Assembly (NCBI GenBank): GCA_023453125.1
Contig: JAEXUB010000159.1
Coordinates: 1 to 15,673 of the forward strand
Direction: 5' to 3'
DNA: 15,673 nt
Source of the DNA: Bacteroidota bacterium
GTDB taxonomy: Bacteria; Bacteroidota; Ignavibacteria; Ignavibacteriales; Melioribacteraceae
Of the stretch, positions 6,592 through 14,385 are shown in pieces. Made by a program: the position numbers and the translations under genes. The notes beneath the pieces are model-generated. The model had not been told where the DNA came from. It was given only the letters and a program-made list of their open reading frames with translations, and made no database searches. How positions within the stretch are numbered: the first letter of the stretch is position 1; each line of letters begins with the position of its first letter.

Positions 6592-7719
6592 TTATTGCAT
6601 GTTTTGTTTTTTCCATTCTTCGGCAAGTCCGGTCAGCCGGCCGTCGGCGTGCAGATAAAACATTTTATATGATTCGCAGAAATAGAGATGATGCCTGTCG
6701 GCGGGATTCTTTACCCTGTCCTTAATGCATCCGCCGTAGCATTTGGTAAGCCATTCGCATCCGGCGCATATTTCCTTTCTCTTTTTTTTCACCATCCCGA
6801 AATTTTTCTGCTTTTCTGAATTGAGCATTTCAATAAGTCTATCCTTATGCACATTCCCCAGGAGTAATTCCTCTTCTACAAAGAAATCGCAAGGATATAC
6901 ATTCCCGTTATGCTCAATTACAAGATAGGTCCCGCATTCATCCTGATGTGTGCATTCGGGGCTTTCGAAACCTGCGTAATTGAAAAAAACCGATTCGAAA
7001 TTCCTGACAGAAGTTGTTGGTTTCCCCTCCCTGAAATCATTCATCCATAGATCGAATATGCGGCACAGGAACCGTCCGTATTTATCCGCCGGAACTGAAT
7101 AATCCGCACTCAGCATCGGATTATCGTTGCACGGCTCAAGTATCGGAATAAACTGCATATAATTGAGCCCGATCTCCTTATGAAAATTATAAATCTCATC
7201 GGGGAAATCTGCCGAATAGTCATTTACGCATACCATTGCATTCACCTGAACATCATTATCAAGGAGCATCGCGGCAGAATCCCGCACCGCTCCGAATGTC
7301 CCTTTCCCCCCTGCATTCATTCTGTACTTATCGTGTATATGTTCCGGCCCGTCAAGGGACAGCCCTATAAGAAACCGGTTCTCACTAAAAAACTTCGCCC
7401 AGTATTTATTGAGAAGTATTCCATTCGTCTGGAATCCGTAGTCTATCATTTTATGCGGTGTAAATCTGTCGTGAAACTCGAGAGATTTTTTATAGAAAGG
7501 AAGCCCCATTAAAGAAGGTTCTCCCCCCTGCCAGGTTATCGAAAGGTAATCTCCGGCCTGAGTTTGAATCTGCTTATATATTTCCTTCAGGGTCTCTTCC
7601 TTCATTCTATGCTTAACACCTCCGAAGAGCTCCTCTTTCTCAAGATAGAAACAATAGGTGCAGTTCAGATTGCAGTCGGGACCAGAGGGCTTTAGAAGCA
7701 GCGAAGTAAGCTGTTTCAT
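6592..7719 (-). CDS. Anaerobic sulfatase-maturating enzyme (anSME), radical SAM/SPASM
   Basis: anSMEs oxidise the active-site Cys or Ser of sulfatases to C-alpha-formylglycine in the cytoplasm without oxygen. The 375 residues match the family length. Visible: radical SAM cluster C16-x3-C20-x2-C23, WQGGEP (63-68), FQTNG (96-100), LSLDGP (120-125), and a full SPASM set C256, C262, C277, C318, C321, C327, C331 and C348 for two auxiliary Fe-S clusters. D278, directly after C277, matches the aspartate known as the catalytic base in the Clostridium perfringens enzyme (D277), and the cysteine spacing matches that enzyme closely. The start ATG overlaps the sulfatase stop in an ATGA, so translation of the two is coupled. 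The obvious client is the neighbouring Cys-type sulfatase. Confidence 0.93.
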   Translation of the reverse strand: MKQLTSLLLKPSGPDCNLNCTYCFYLEKEELFGGVKHRMKEETLKEIYKQIQTQAGDYLSITWQGGEPSLMGLPFYKKSLEFHDRFTPHKMIDYGFQTNGILLNKYWAKFFSENRFLIGLSLDGPEHIHDKYRMNAGGKGTFGAVRDSAAMLLDNDVQVNAMVCVNDYSADFPDEIYNFHKEIGLNYMQFIPILEPCNDNPMLSADYSVPADKYGRFLCRIFDLWMNDFREGKPTTSVRNFESVFFNYAGFESPECTHQDECGTYLVIEHNGNVYPCDFFVEEELLLGNVHKDRLIEMLNSEKQKNFGMVKKKRKEICAGCEWLTKCYGGCIKDRVKNPADRHHLYFCESYKMFYLHADGRLTGLAEEWKKQNMQ

Positions 7720-9239
7720 TTCTTCGCCGCTTTCGGTTTAAATATCGGAAACAGTTCCGATTCGAATCTCGCCCGGTCCATAAGTTTTTCGGCAGACTCA
7801 ACAATTTCAGGAAAATTCGGCGCGATATTATTTTTTTCCTGCGGATCCCCTTTTAGGTAGTATAACTCAATTTCTCCCTCCGGCTTTTTCCTGAGAGCTT
7901 TATAGTCATTAAATCTCACAGCCTGCATTTTGCGCGCGTGTTCCCAATAAAGATATTCGTGTTCTTTCTGCCGGCCGGTATTTCCGGTAAGAGAAGGTAC
8001 AATCGAAATGCCGTCAGTATCCCCTTTTATTTTCCCTCCCGATAAATCGGCAAAAGTCGGCATAAAATCCCAGAATGCACATACGTGTTCAGTTGTTCTT
8101 CCCGCTTCAATTTTGCCGGGCCATCTTGCAATAAGGGGAATTCTAATCCCCCCTTCGTATACAGTTGCTTTGGCCCCGTTAAAATCGCCGTTGCTTTTAA
8201 AGAACTCCGGATCGTAGCCGCCGATATTGAATGTAGCTCCGTTATCGCTTGTAAAAATCACAAGCGTATCTTCGTCAAGATTAAGCTCTTTAAGAAGGGA
8301 GATAATTTTCCCCACTCCCCTGTCGAGCCTTGTAATCATAGCCGCGTATGCTGCGCGCGGTTTCTGCTGAGGAAGATACTGAACTTTTCCCAGATACGGT
8401 GTCTCTTCGTATGCACCTTCGAATTCTTTAATCGCATCATCGGGAGCCTGAAGCGCTACGTGCGGTATTGTCGGCGTAAAATAAAGGAAGAATGGATTGT
8501 TTTTATTATCTGAAATGAACTTCAAAGATTCTTCCAGCATAAGGTCAAAGGCGTATTGTTTTCCCTTATATCTTTCGTACGATTTAGGGGCGTTCGGATC
8601 TTTATCCGCCGGAAGTTTTTCGTGAGTTACAAAATTTTCATTTCCGGGGAGGTATTCTTTTTTATCATTGCGCCATAAATAGGGAGGGTAATGTGTATGA
8701 GCAATACGCTGACAGTTGTATCCGTAGAAGAAATCGAAGCCCTGTTTATTCGGTACTCCTTCGGAACCGGGAGCGCCGAGTCCCCATTTGCCGATGCACG
8801 CGGTTCTATATCCGGCATCCTTGAATAAATGTCCGAGAGTAAATGTCCCTTCCGGTATAGGCCTCTGCCCCTCAAATTTAATAAGGTCTTTCCAAACATC
8901 TCCCCTCTCGCTCCATTCGTCATTATCCCTTATATAAGAATGCCCTGTATGGAGCCCTGTTAAAAGGGAACAGCGGGAGGGAGCGCATACGGGACTCCCC
9001 GAATAGGCCTGAGAGAATTTTATTCCTTCGGAGGCGAGTTTATCTATGTTGGGGGTTTTGAATTTCTTCTGTCCGTAGCAGCTCAGGTCGGAGTATCCGA
9101 GATCATCTGCAAGAATAAAAATTACATTCGGTTTCTTTTCCCCCTTTGCAAATGATTCAATTCCTTTCGGAAGGGCGAGCAGAGCGCCTCCTGCCCCCAG
9201 CAGTTTAATAAAATCCCTTCTTGAACGGGATGATTGCAC
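7716..9239 (-). CDS. Tat-exported Cys-type arylsulfatase-family sulfatase
   Basis: This is an S1-type sulfatase of 507 residues that hydrolyses sulfate esters, probably on a glycan, outside the cytoplasm. The N-terminus is a Tat signal (SRSRRDFIKLLGAGGALLAL, residues 4-23). Active-site residues visible by comparison with human arylsulfatase A: D45-D46 (metal), C85-A-P-S-R89 (C85 becomes formylglycine), K151, H260, D332-N333 (metal) and K357. The usual GKWHLG is GKWGLG here, so the conserved histidine is a glycine (G153). I recall the same pattern in a bacterial subfamily with nearby QGFDFFYGY and AHTHYPPYLW segments. The start is GTG at 9239 after a GGGGGAAG ribosome binding site. Substrate cannot be read from the sequence. 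It precedes and overlaps its likely maturase and follows sua5 by 18 nt. Confidence 0.92.
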   Translation of the reverse strand: MQSSRSRRDFIKLLGAGGALLALPKGIESFAKGEKKPNVIFILADDLGYSDLSCYGQKKFKTPNIDKLASEGIKFSQAYSGSPVCAPSRCSLLTGLHTGHSYIRDNDEWSERGDVWKDLIKFEGQRPIPEGTFTLGHLFKDAGYRTACIGKWGLGAPGSEGVPNKQGFDFFYGYNCQRIAHTHYPPYLWRNDKKEYLPGNENFVTHEKLPADKDPNAPKSYERYKGKQYAFDLMLEESLKFISDNKNNPFFLYFTPTIPHVALQAPDDAIKEFEGAYEETPYLGKVQYLPQQKPRAAYAAMITRLDRGVGKIISLLKELNLDEDTLVIFTSDNGATFNIGGYDPEFFKSNGDFNGAKATVYEGGIRIPLIARWPGKIEAGRTTEHVCAFWDFMPTFADLSGGKIKGDTDGISIVPSLTGNTGRQKEHEYLYWEHARKMQAVRFNDYKALRKKPEGEIELYYLKGDPQEKNNIAPNFPEIVESAEKLMDRARFESELFPIFKPKAAKK

Positions 9240-9257
9240 ACTTCCCCCAAAATTATT

Positions 9258-10238
9258 CTAACGGTATTTATTTGTGGCTTTGCGCAGGCGGTCCATAATA
9301 GCGCGCCCAAGTCCGGTCTCCTCAACCGGTTCTATCAGAATTATATCTATATTCTCTTTCTCAAATTCATGCAGGTACGAAAAAAGATTTGCTGCTGCTT
9401 CCCTAAAGTCGCCGGCGGGAGATAAAACTTTTTCCGCAGTAAATCCGTAATCCCTTTTCTTCTCGCGGAAATAAATTACCCCAATTTTCTTTCCCTTATT
9501 TGCGGCAATATTTTCTTCAGTGAAAAATTTTAAAGGAATCACCGGGGAATAATGAAACGCAAGTTGTCCTGGTGAGTTTGGATTGACCGTATTGTGCGGT
9601 TTAACTTCAACTTTCCCCACAACGGATTCAATTTCTTCAATTGCCAGTCCCCCGTGCCTCAGGAGGTAGATTTTATCATCCAGGATTTCCAGTATTGTAG
9701 ATTCAACGCCGACTTCGCAGGGGCCTCCGTTTAATATTACATCCACCCTGTCCTTAAGCTGTTTAACCACGTGGCGTGCCTCGGTAGGACTAAGCTGACC
9801 GAAACGGTTAGCGCTGGGAGCCGCAATAGGGGTTCCCGCTTTTCTGATCAGGTCAAGGGCAACAGGATGATTCGGCATACGGACAGCAACGGTAGGATTT
9901 CCCGAAGTAACCAGCTCGGGCACTATCTGTTTCTTGGGAAGAACCAATGTAAGCGGGCCGGGCCAGAATTTTTCTATCAGCTTTTCCACATTCCCGTTCT
10001 TCCACTCCGCAATACGGTTTAAAGTATCATTATCGGCAATGTGAAGGATTAAAGGATTAAATGCGGGGCGGTTCTTCGCTTCGAATATCTTTGCCGCGGC
10101 AATTGGATTAAGCCCGTCTGCCCCGAGGCCGTAAACCGTCTCAGTCGGAAAGGAGACCAGTCCCCCCTCTTTAATTACTTCCGCCGCCTTTGAAATATTT
10201 TTATCTGTCGCTTCTAATAGCTGCATAACGTTTAACAT
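9258..10238 (-). CDS. Threonylcarbamoyl-AMP synthase (Sua5/TsaC/YwlC)
   Basis: This enzyme makes threonylcarbamoyl-AMP from threonine, bicarbonate and ATP, the first step of t6A37 modification of ANN-decoding tRNAs. The YrdC domain (about 10-200) shows GGLVSFPTETVYGLGADG (25-42), KNRPAFNPLILHI (55-67), WPGPLTLVLP (92-101), VAVRMPNHP (117-125) and PIAAPSANRFGQLSPTEA (137-154). The C-terminal Sua5 domain follows the SPGQLAFHYSP linker (about 222-232), so this is the long Sua5 type, not short TsaC. The start is ATG at 10238; an ATG at 10226 (residue 5) is equally possible because neither has a clear Shine-Dalgarno. It is the first gene of the minus-strand block, 18 nt before the sulfatase. That link is probably incidental transcription, not a shared pathway. 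Confidence 0.93.
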   Translation of the reverse strand: MLNVMQLLEATDKNISKAAEVIKEGGLVSFPTETVYGLGADGLNPIAAAKIFEAKNRPAFNPLILHIADNDTLNRIAEWKNGNVEKLIEKFWPGPLTLVLPKKQIVPELVTSGNPTVAVRMPNHPVALDLIRKAGTPIAAPSANRFGQLSPTEARHVVKQLKDRVDVILNGGPCEVGVESTILEILDDKIYLLRHGGLAIEEIESVVGKVEVKPHNTVNPNSPGQLAFHYSPVIPLKFFTEENIAANKGKKIGVIYFREKKRDYGFTAEKVLSPAGDFREAAANLFSYLHEFEKENIDIILIEPVEETGLGRAIMDRLRKATNKYR

Positions 10239-10372
10239 TCAATTAAATAAATATAATCATTTTTCCTTACCGATGTTTAATTCCATAACTGGGAAAAGTC
10301 CCCGGGCATCTCCTTTGTTTTACCCCCTCCTTTCGCTATTTTTATGATTATAACAATTAAAATTGAAAACCG
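10239..10372. promoter_or_regulatory. Divergent promoter region between sua5 and the hisN-like gene
   Basis: This 134-nt gap must hold promoters for both directions. For the + strand, TTGTTT (10315-10320) and TATTTT (10337-10342) with a 16-nt spacer is a candidate. For the - strand a TATATT box lies close to the sua5 start without a convincing -35 partner. The boxes are weak matches; only the divergent layout is firm. Confidence 0.3.
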
Positions 10373-11131
10373 ATGAAAGAGACCGAATTAAAAGAATTTA
10401 TTCTGATGCTGGCAATCGAAAGCGGCAAGATAATCAGAAGCTATTTCAGAAACGAAATTTCGATTGAATTTAAGGCAGACAGTTCCCCCGTTACAATTGC
10501 CGATAAGAAAGCCGAAGAGATAATGCGCGAAATGATAATGAAAAATTACCCCGAACATGGAATTATCGGGGAGGAATTCGGAATTCATAACCCGGATGCA
10601 GAATACCAGTGGGTGCTTGACCCGATTGACGGCACAAAAAGCTTTGTATGCGGAACGGTTACTTTCGGCACACTCATTGCCCTTATGAAAAACGGGGAGC
10701 CCGTTCTTGGAGCAATTAATCAGCCGATACTAAGCGAGTTTCTTTTAGGGGATAACAGCACCGCGATGCTGAACGGCTCCTTTGTAAATGTGCGCCCCTG
10801 CGATACCCTTGCCGACGCAGTCCTTCTTACCACAGACCACAGGAATATTGCAAAATACCAGAATGCCGAAAAATTTGATAAGCTTATCTCTTCGGTTGAG
10901 CTTTACCGCAACTGGGGGGACTGCTACGGTTATTACCTTCTTGCCACCGGATATGCGGATATAATGATTGACCCGATTATGTCACAATGGGATTTAATGG
11001 CTCTTATACCGATTATTAGGGGAGCCGGCGGAATTATTACCGATTATCAGGGGAATGACCCGGTTAAGGGGAAAAGCATAATTGCCGCATCCCCCGGAAT
11101 ACACGGCGAAGTAATAAAAATATTGAATTGA
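10373..11131 (+). CDS. hisN: Inositol-monophosphatase-family phosphatase, probably HisN-type histidinol-phosphatase
   Basis: This is a Mg2+-dependent phosphatase of the IMPase/FIG fold, 252 residues (typical about 260). Metal-site residues visible: E67 in GEEFG (66-70), D83-P-I-D86-G-T in WVLDPIDGTKSF (80-91) and D207 in QWDLMAL (205-211). The segments FGTLIAL (98-104), RNWGDCYGYYLLATGYADIMID (about 179-200) and IIRGAGGIITDYQG (214-227) resemble the HisN-type histidinol-phosphatases, where 'GDCYGY' replaces the GSAA pattern of true inositol monophosphatases; that would place it at the histidinol-phosphate to histidinol step of histidine synthesis. No other his gene is nearby to confirm this, so a general sugar- or inositol-phosphatase role remains possible. 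No clear ribosome binding site is seen before the ATG. It appears to be a single-gene unit ending in a strong terminator. Confidence 0.8.
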   Translation: MKETELKEFILMLAIESGKIIRSYFRNEISIEFKADSSPVTIADKKAEEIMREMIMKNYPEHGIIGEEFGIHNPDAEYQWVLDPIDGTKSFVCGTVTFGTLIALMKNGEPVLGAINQPILSEFLLGDNSTAMLNGSFVNVRPCDTLADAVLLTTDHRNIAKYQNAEKFDKLISSVELYRNWGDCYGYYLLATGYADIMIDPIMSQWDLMALIPIIRGAGGIITDYQGNDPVKGKSIIAASPGIHGEVIKILN

Positions 11132-11151
11132 TAAAATCAATTTTTCGATTT

Positions 11152-11182
11152 AAAAGCGGCTTCCTTTGGAGCCGCTTTTTTA
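11152..11182 (+). terminator. Strong rho-independent terminator after the hisN-like gene
   Basis: AAAAGCGGCT (11152-11161) pairs perfectly over 10 bp with AGCCGCTTTT (11170-11179) around an 8-nt loop, followed by more T residues. It lies 20 nt after the stop codon. The A-run before the stem could also serve the opposite strand. Confidence 0.9.
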
Positions 11183-11487
11183 TTTATCTACACGAAATAA
11201 ATCCTATCTGTTTCGTTAAACAAATAAACACCTGAACTCCTTTATTACATTGAAAAACAAGGGATTTTCATTAAAACTTGTACTAATATATATGCGTATT
11301 TCATCGTTTTTTACATTGAAATTGCTTATAATATAAACGATATAATAAGCGGATTTAACTTAATCGCGCTCATAACAGACATCAGCCCGCAGTTCTACCT
11401 GCATCTAAGGGGGCGTTGTTTTTTATATATATGTTTTTTCAATTCCTAACTATAATATAACATCAAATCATTCTCTTTGGAGGGAAA
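11183..11487 (+). other. AT-rich non-coding region upstream of the M16 genes
   Basis: These 305 nt contain no convincing open reading frame. They hold a direct repeat TTACATTGAAA (11245-11255 and 11311-11321), two TATAAT boxes (11327-11332 and 11341-11346) and a third TATAAT at 11451-11456, 31 nt before the M16 start, which may be its -10 box, although no good -35 is seen. A short GC-rich island at 11385-11414 is listed separately. The region probably carries the promoter and 5' leader of the M16 gene. Confidence 0.5.
11385..11424 (+). promoter_or_regulatory. GC-rich hairpin with T-run in the M16 leader
   Basis: In an otherwise AT-rich gap, GCAG (11389-11392) pairs with CTGC (11399-11402) over a 6-nt loop. 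Directly outside, GCCC (11385-11388) can pair with GGGC (11411-11414) across an 8-nt bulge. A run of six T follows at 11419-11424. This could be a weak terminator of a short RNA starting near the upstream TATAAT box, or a leader attenuator. No known RNA family was recognised. Confidence 0.3.
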
Positions 11488-14307
11488 ATGAGAAAGAGAG
11501 TTATTCTGTTTTTTGTATCAATTCTTTTAATTGCCGGCATATCTATTAATGGCGCCGAAAAGAAAAAAGAATTTAAAATTCCTTATGAAAAATATGTATT
11601 AGCAAACGGCCTTAATGTAATTCTGCACGTTGACCGTTCAGACCCTATTGCATCAGTTTATATCAGATACCACGTTGGTTCAAACCGCGAGTCGAAAGGA
11701 AGAACCGGCTTTGCGCATCTGTTTGAGCATTTAATGTTCAACGAATCGCAGCATATTCCGCAGGGGGAATTCTTTAAAAGAATTCAGACCGCCGGAGGAA
11801 CTCTCAACGGTTCTACCAATACAGACGGTACAAACTATTTTGAAACCGTTCCCAAGAATGCGCTCGAAATGGCTCTCTGGATGGAATCGGACAGAATGGG
11901 ATATCTGCTCCCTAAAGTAACCGAAAAAACATTTGTTACACAGCAGAATGTTGTTCAGAATGAAAAACGCCAGAACTATGACAACCGCGCTTACGGCAAT
12001 TCAAGCTATATTATGGACAAATTAATGTACCCCGAAAACCATCCGTATAACTGGCAGGTTATAGGCGCTCTTGAAGACCTTGCAAACGCTACTCTTCAGG
12101 ATGTAATTAATTTCCACAATAAATTCTATCAGCCTTCAAACGCCACTCTGGTTGTTGCAGGCGATATAGACGTTAAACAGACTAAGCAGTGGATTGAAAA
12201 ATATTTCGGCGAAATTAAATCTTCCCCTAAACCGGCAACATTGCCTAAAATGCCCGTCACTCTCGAAAAAACAAAGAAAGCTTATTATGTAGATAAACTT
12301 GCCAATGCTGCTAGCTTCTCTATGGCATTCCCCACAGTTGAACAGTACCACAAAGATTCATATGCATTGAGATATCTGGGACAGCTTTTAACAAGCGGCC
12401 AGAAATCCCCAATGTACAAAGTTATTGTAGACGAAAAGAAATTAGCCCCTTCATTCTCCGGATTCAGCAGAAGCCAGGAGATTGCAGGTACATTCGTATT
12501 CAGCGCAATGCCTTACCCGGGCAAGAACCTCGGGGACCTCGAAGCCGCGGTTAAAGAAGGATTCGCCCGCTTTGAAAAAGATGGTTTTACAGATAAAGAC
12601 CTTGAAAGACTTAAAACCGGGATTGAAGTTTCTTTCTACAATTCAATTCAGGGAACATTAGGAAAGGCAAACAGACTTGGGGATTTGAATATTTATGCCG
12701 GCTCCCCCGATTTTCTTGATACCGATATGAAGAACTCTCTTGCAGTAACAAAAGACGATATCTGGAGAGTATACAATAAATATTTGAAAGACAAAAATTA
12801 TGTATTGCTCAGCATTGTTCCGAAAGGAAAAGAGGATTTAGCAGCTCCCGGTTCCGAAGCATATACAATCGCAGAAGAATCTGTTGACAAGCAGGGAGTA
12901 AAGAAACCGGTTGCAGCAGTAAACATTCCTCCAATCCCTTCAAAATTCGACAGATCCGTTGAACCGAAAAAAGGACCCGACCCGGTTGTGAAAATTCCCG
13001 CTGTTTGGCAGGGTAAAACCGCAGGGGGAATTAAAGTCCTCGGCATTAGCCGCAGCGAAGTTCCTCTCGTTCAGTTCAGCATTACATTAAAAGGGGGAAT
13101 GCTCCTCGACCCGTCAGATAAAACAGGCACCGCTGCTCTTATGGCAGGCTCACTTAATGACGGTACTAAGACTAAAACTCCTGTTGAACTCCGCGAAGCA
13201 ATGCAGGATTTAGGGGCAAACATCAGCATCGGCGCCGGTTCCGAATCGATGTCCGTATCGGGCAGCTGTCTTGTAAGCAAACTCCCCGAAGTTTTGAAGC
13301 TCGCACAGGAAATGATGTTCGAACCGAGATGGGATGCTAAAGAATTTGAACTCTCGAAGAAGAGCATTATTCAGAGCCTTAAGAGAAACGAAAGCAGCCC
13401 CGCATCAATTGCAAGCGAAGCTTTCGATAAACTCGTTTTCGGAAAGGATAACCTCCTTGCCAAATCAACAATGGGCACAGTTAAATCTATTGAATCAATT
13501 ACAATTGATGACATAAAAGCATACTATGAAAAATATTTCTCCCCTTCGGTTGCTACAATAACTGTAGTCGGAGACATTTCAAAGGATAAAGTAATTCCTC
13601 TCTTCAACGGAATCCTTAAAGAATGGAAAGTAAAGGATGTAAAGATTCCCGAAGTTAAAGCAGACGCAAGCGCAAAAGCAGGCGTTTACTTTATTGACGT
13701 TCCCGGCGCAAAACAGTCGGAATTCAGAGTAGGGCACATTTCAATTCCCGCAACCGATCCCGATTATTACAAAATCACGGTAATGAACCACAAGCTGGGA
13801 GGCGATTTTAACGGAATCCTTAATCAGATTCTCCGCGAACAGAAAGGATTTACCTACGGTGCGCGTTCAAGCTTCGGCGGTTCGCTTTACAGCGGAGCTT
13901 TCACAGCTTCTGCTCCGGTTCAGACAAACTCAACTTTCGAAACGGCTACTATCATTAAAAACGAAATCGACAAATACAGAAAAGATATCTCGCAGGAAAA
14001 CCTGGACCTCGTAAAGAGCACTCTGCTTAAGAGCTTTGCACTTCGCTTTGAAACTCTTTCAAGCCTTAACTCTATGCTCGGACCAATTGTATCGCTGAAT
14101 CTTCCTTTCAATTATATTTCACAGCGCCAGGAATTCATCCGCAAGCTTACAACAAAAGAACATACCCAGCTCGCACAGAAATACCTGCAGCCCGATAAGA
14201 TGATTTATCTTATTGTCGGCGATAAGGCAACACAGTTTGAAAAACTGAAAGAGCTTGGACTCGGCGACCCGATTCTTATTGACAAAGAGTGCAACATAAT
14301 CAAATAA
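11488..14307 (+). CDS. Secreted M16 (pitrilysin-family) zinc metallopeptidase, full length
   Basis: This is a 939-residue two-half M16 peptidase. It has a Sec signal peptide (1-23, hydrophobic VILFFVSILLIAGI, cleavage likely after NGA), so it acts in the periplasm or at the envelope. The N-terminal half carries the inverted zinc motif H77-L-F-E80-H81 and the downstream ligand E159 in VVQNEKRQ. The second half starts about residue 500; its equivalent position reads AALMAGSLNDGT without HxxEH, so it is the usual inactive half. It keeps the conserved Arg/Tyr pair R783 and Y790 in LREQKGFTYGARS, which binds substrate near the active site. One chain thus holds both halves of the clamshell. GGAGGG at 11479-11484 is a strong ribosome binding site. 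Family members degrade peptides; the substrate here is unknown. A paralogue follows directly. Confidence 0.93.
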   Translation: MRKRVILFFVSILLIAGISINGAEKKKEFKIPYEKYVLANGLNVILHVDRSDPIASVYIRYHVGSNRESKGRTGFAHLFEHLMFNESQHIPQGEFFKRIQTAGGTLNGSTNTDGTNYFETVPKNALEMALWMESDRMGYLLPKVTEKTFVTQQNVVQNEKRQNYDNRAYGNSSYIMDKLMYPENHPYNWQVIGALEDLANATLQDVINFHNKFYQPSNATLVVAGDIDVKQTKQWIEKYFGEIKSSPKPATLPKMPVTLEKTKKAYYVDKLANAASFSMAFPTVEQYHKDSYALRYLGQLLTSGQKSPMYKVIVDEKKLAPSFSGFSRSQEIAGTFVFSAMPYPGKNLGDLEAAVKEGFARFEKDGFTDKDLERLKTGIEVSFYNSIQGTLGKANRLGDLNIYAGSPDFLDTDMKNSLAVTKDDIWRVYNKYLKDKNYVLLSIVPKGKEDLAAPGSEAYTIAEESVDKQGVKKPVAAVNIPPIPSKFDRSVEPKKGPDPVVKIPAVWQGKTAGGIKVLGISRSEVPLVQFSITLKGGMLLDPSDKTGTAALMAGSLNDGTKTKTPVELREAMQDLGANISIGAGSESMSVSGSCLVSKLPEVLKLAQEMMFEPRWDAKEFELSKKSIIQSLKRNESSPASIASEAFDKLVFGKDNLLAKSTMGTVKSIESITIDDIKAYYEKYFSPSVATITVVGDISKDKVIPLFNGILKEWKVKDVKIPEVKADASAKAGVYFIDVPGAKQSEFRVGHISIPATDPDYYKITVMNHKLGGDFNGILNQILREQKGFTYGARSSFGGSLYSGAFTASAPVQTNSTFETATIIKNEIDKYRKDISQENLDLVKSTLLKSFALRFETLSSLNSMLGPIVSLNLPFNYISQRQEFIRKLTTKEHTQLAQKYLQPDKMIYLIVGDKATQFEKLKELGLGDPILIDKECNIIK

Positions 14308-14324
14308 TAAAAGCTTATTACTGA

Positions 14325-14359
14325 AAGGGTGCCCCTGAAAAGGCACCCTTCTTTTTTTT
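14325..14359 (+). terminator. Rho-independent terminator between the two M16 genes
   Basis: AAGGGTGCC (14325-14333) pairs perfectly with GGCACCCTT (14342-14350) around an 8-nt loop, followed by C and eight T residues. It lies 17 nt after the first M16 stop and only 26 nt before the next ATG. It may act as a partial terminator that tunes expression of the second gene. Confidence 0.88.
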
Positions 14360-14385
14360 GAACTTACAACTTTCCCGGAGGGAAA

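Noticed and set aside
6575..6616. Upstream ATG at 6616 as the start of the DUF4838 protein
   Set aside because: It overlaps the anSME gene, puts charged residues before the signal peptide and lacks the G-rich ribosome binding site that precedes the ATG at 6574.
7180..7512. 110-codon open frame on the plus strand inside anSME
   Set aside because: Antisense to conserved anSME sequence; no domain and no start signal.
8085..8513. 142-codon open frame on the plus strand inside the sulfatase
   Set aside because: Antisense to a strongly conserved coding region, with no family resemblance.
11183..11487. Missed small protein gene in the AT-rich gap
   Set aside because: Stops are frequent in all frames and no start with a ribosome binding site leads to a plausible protein.
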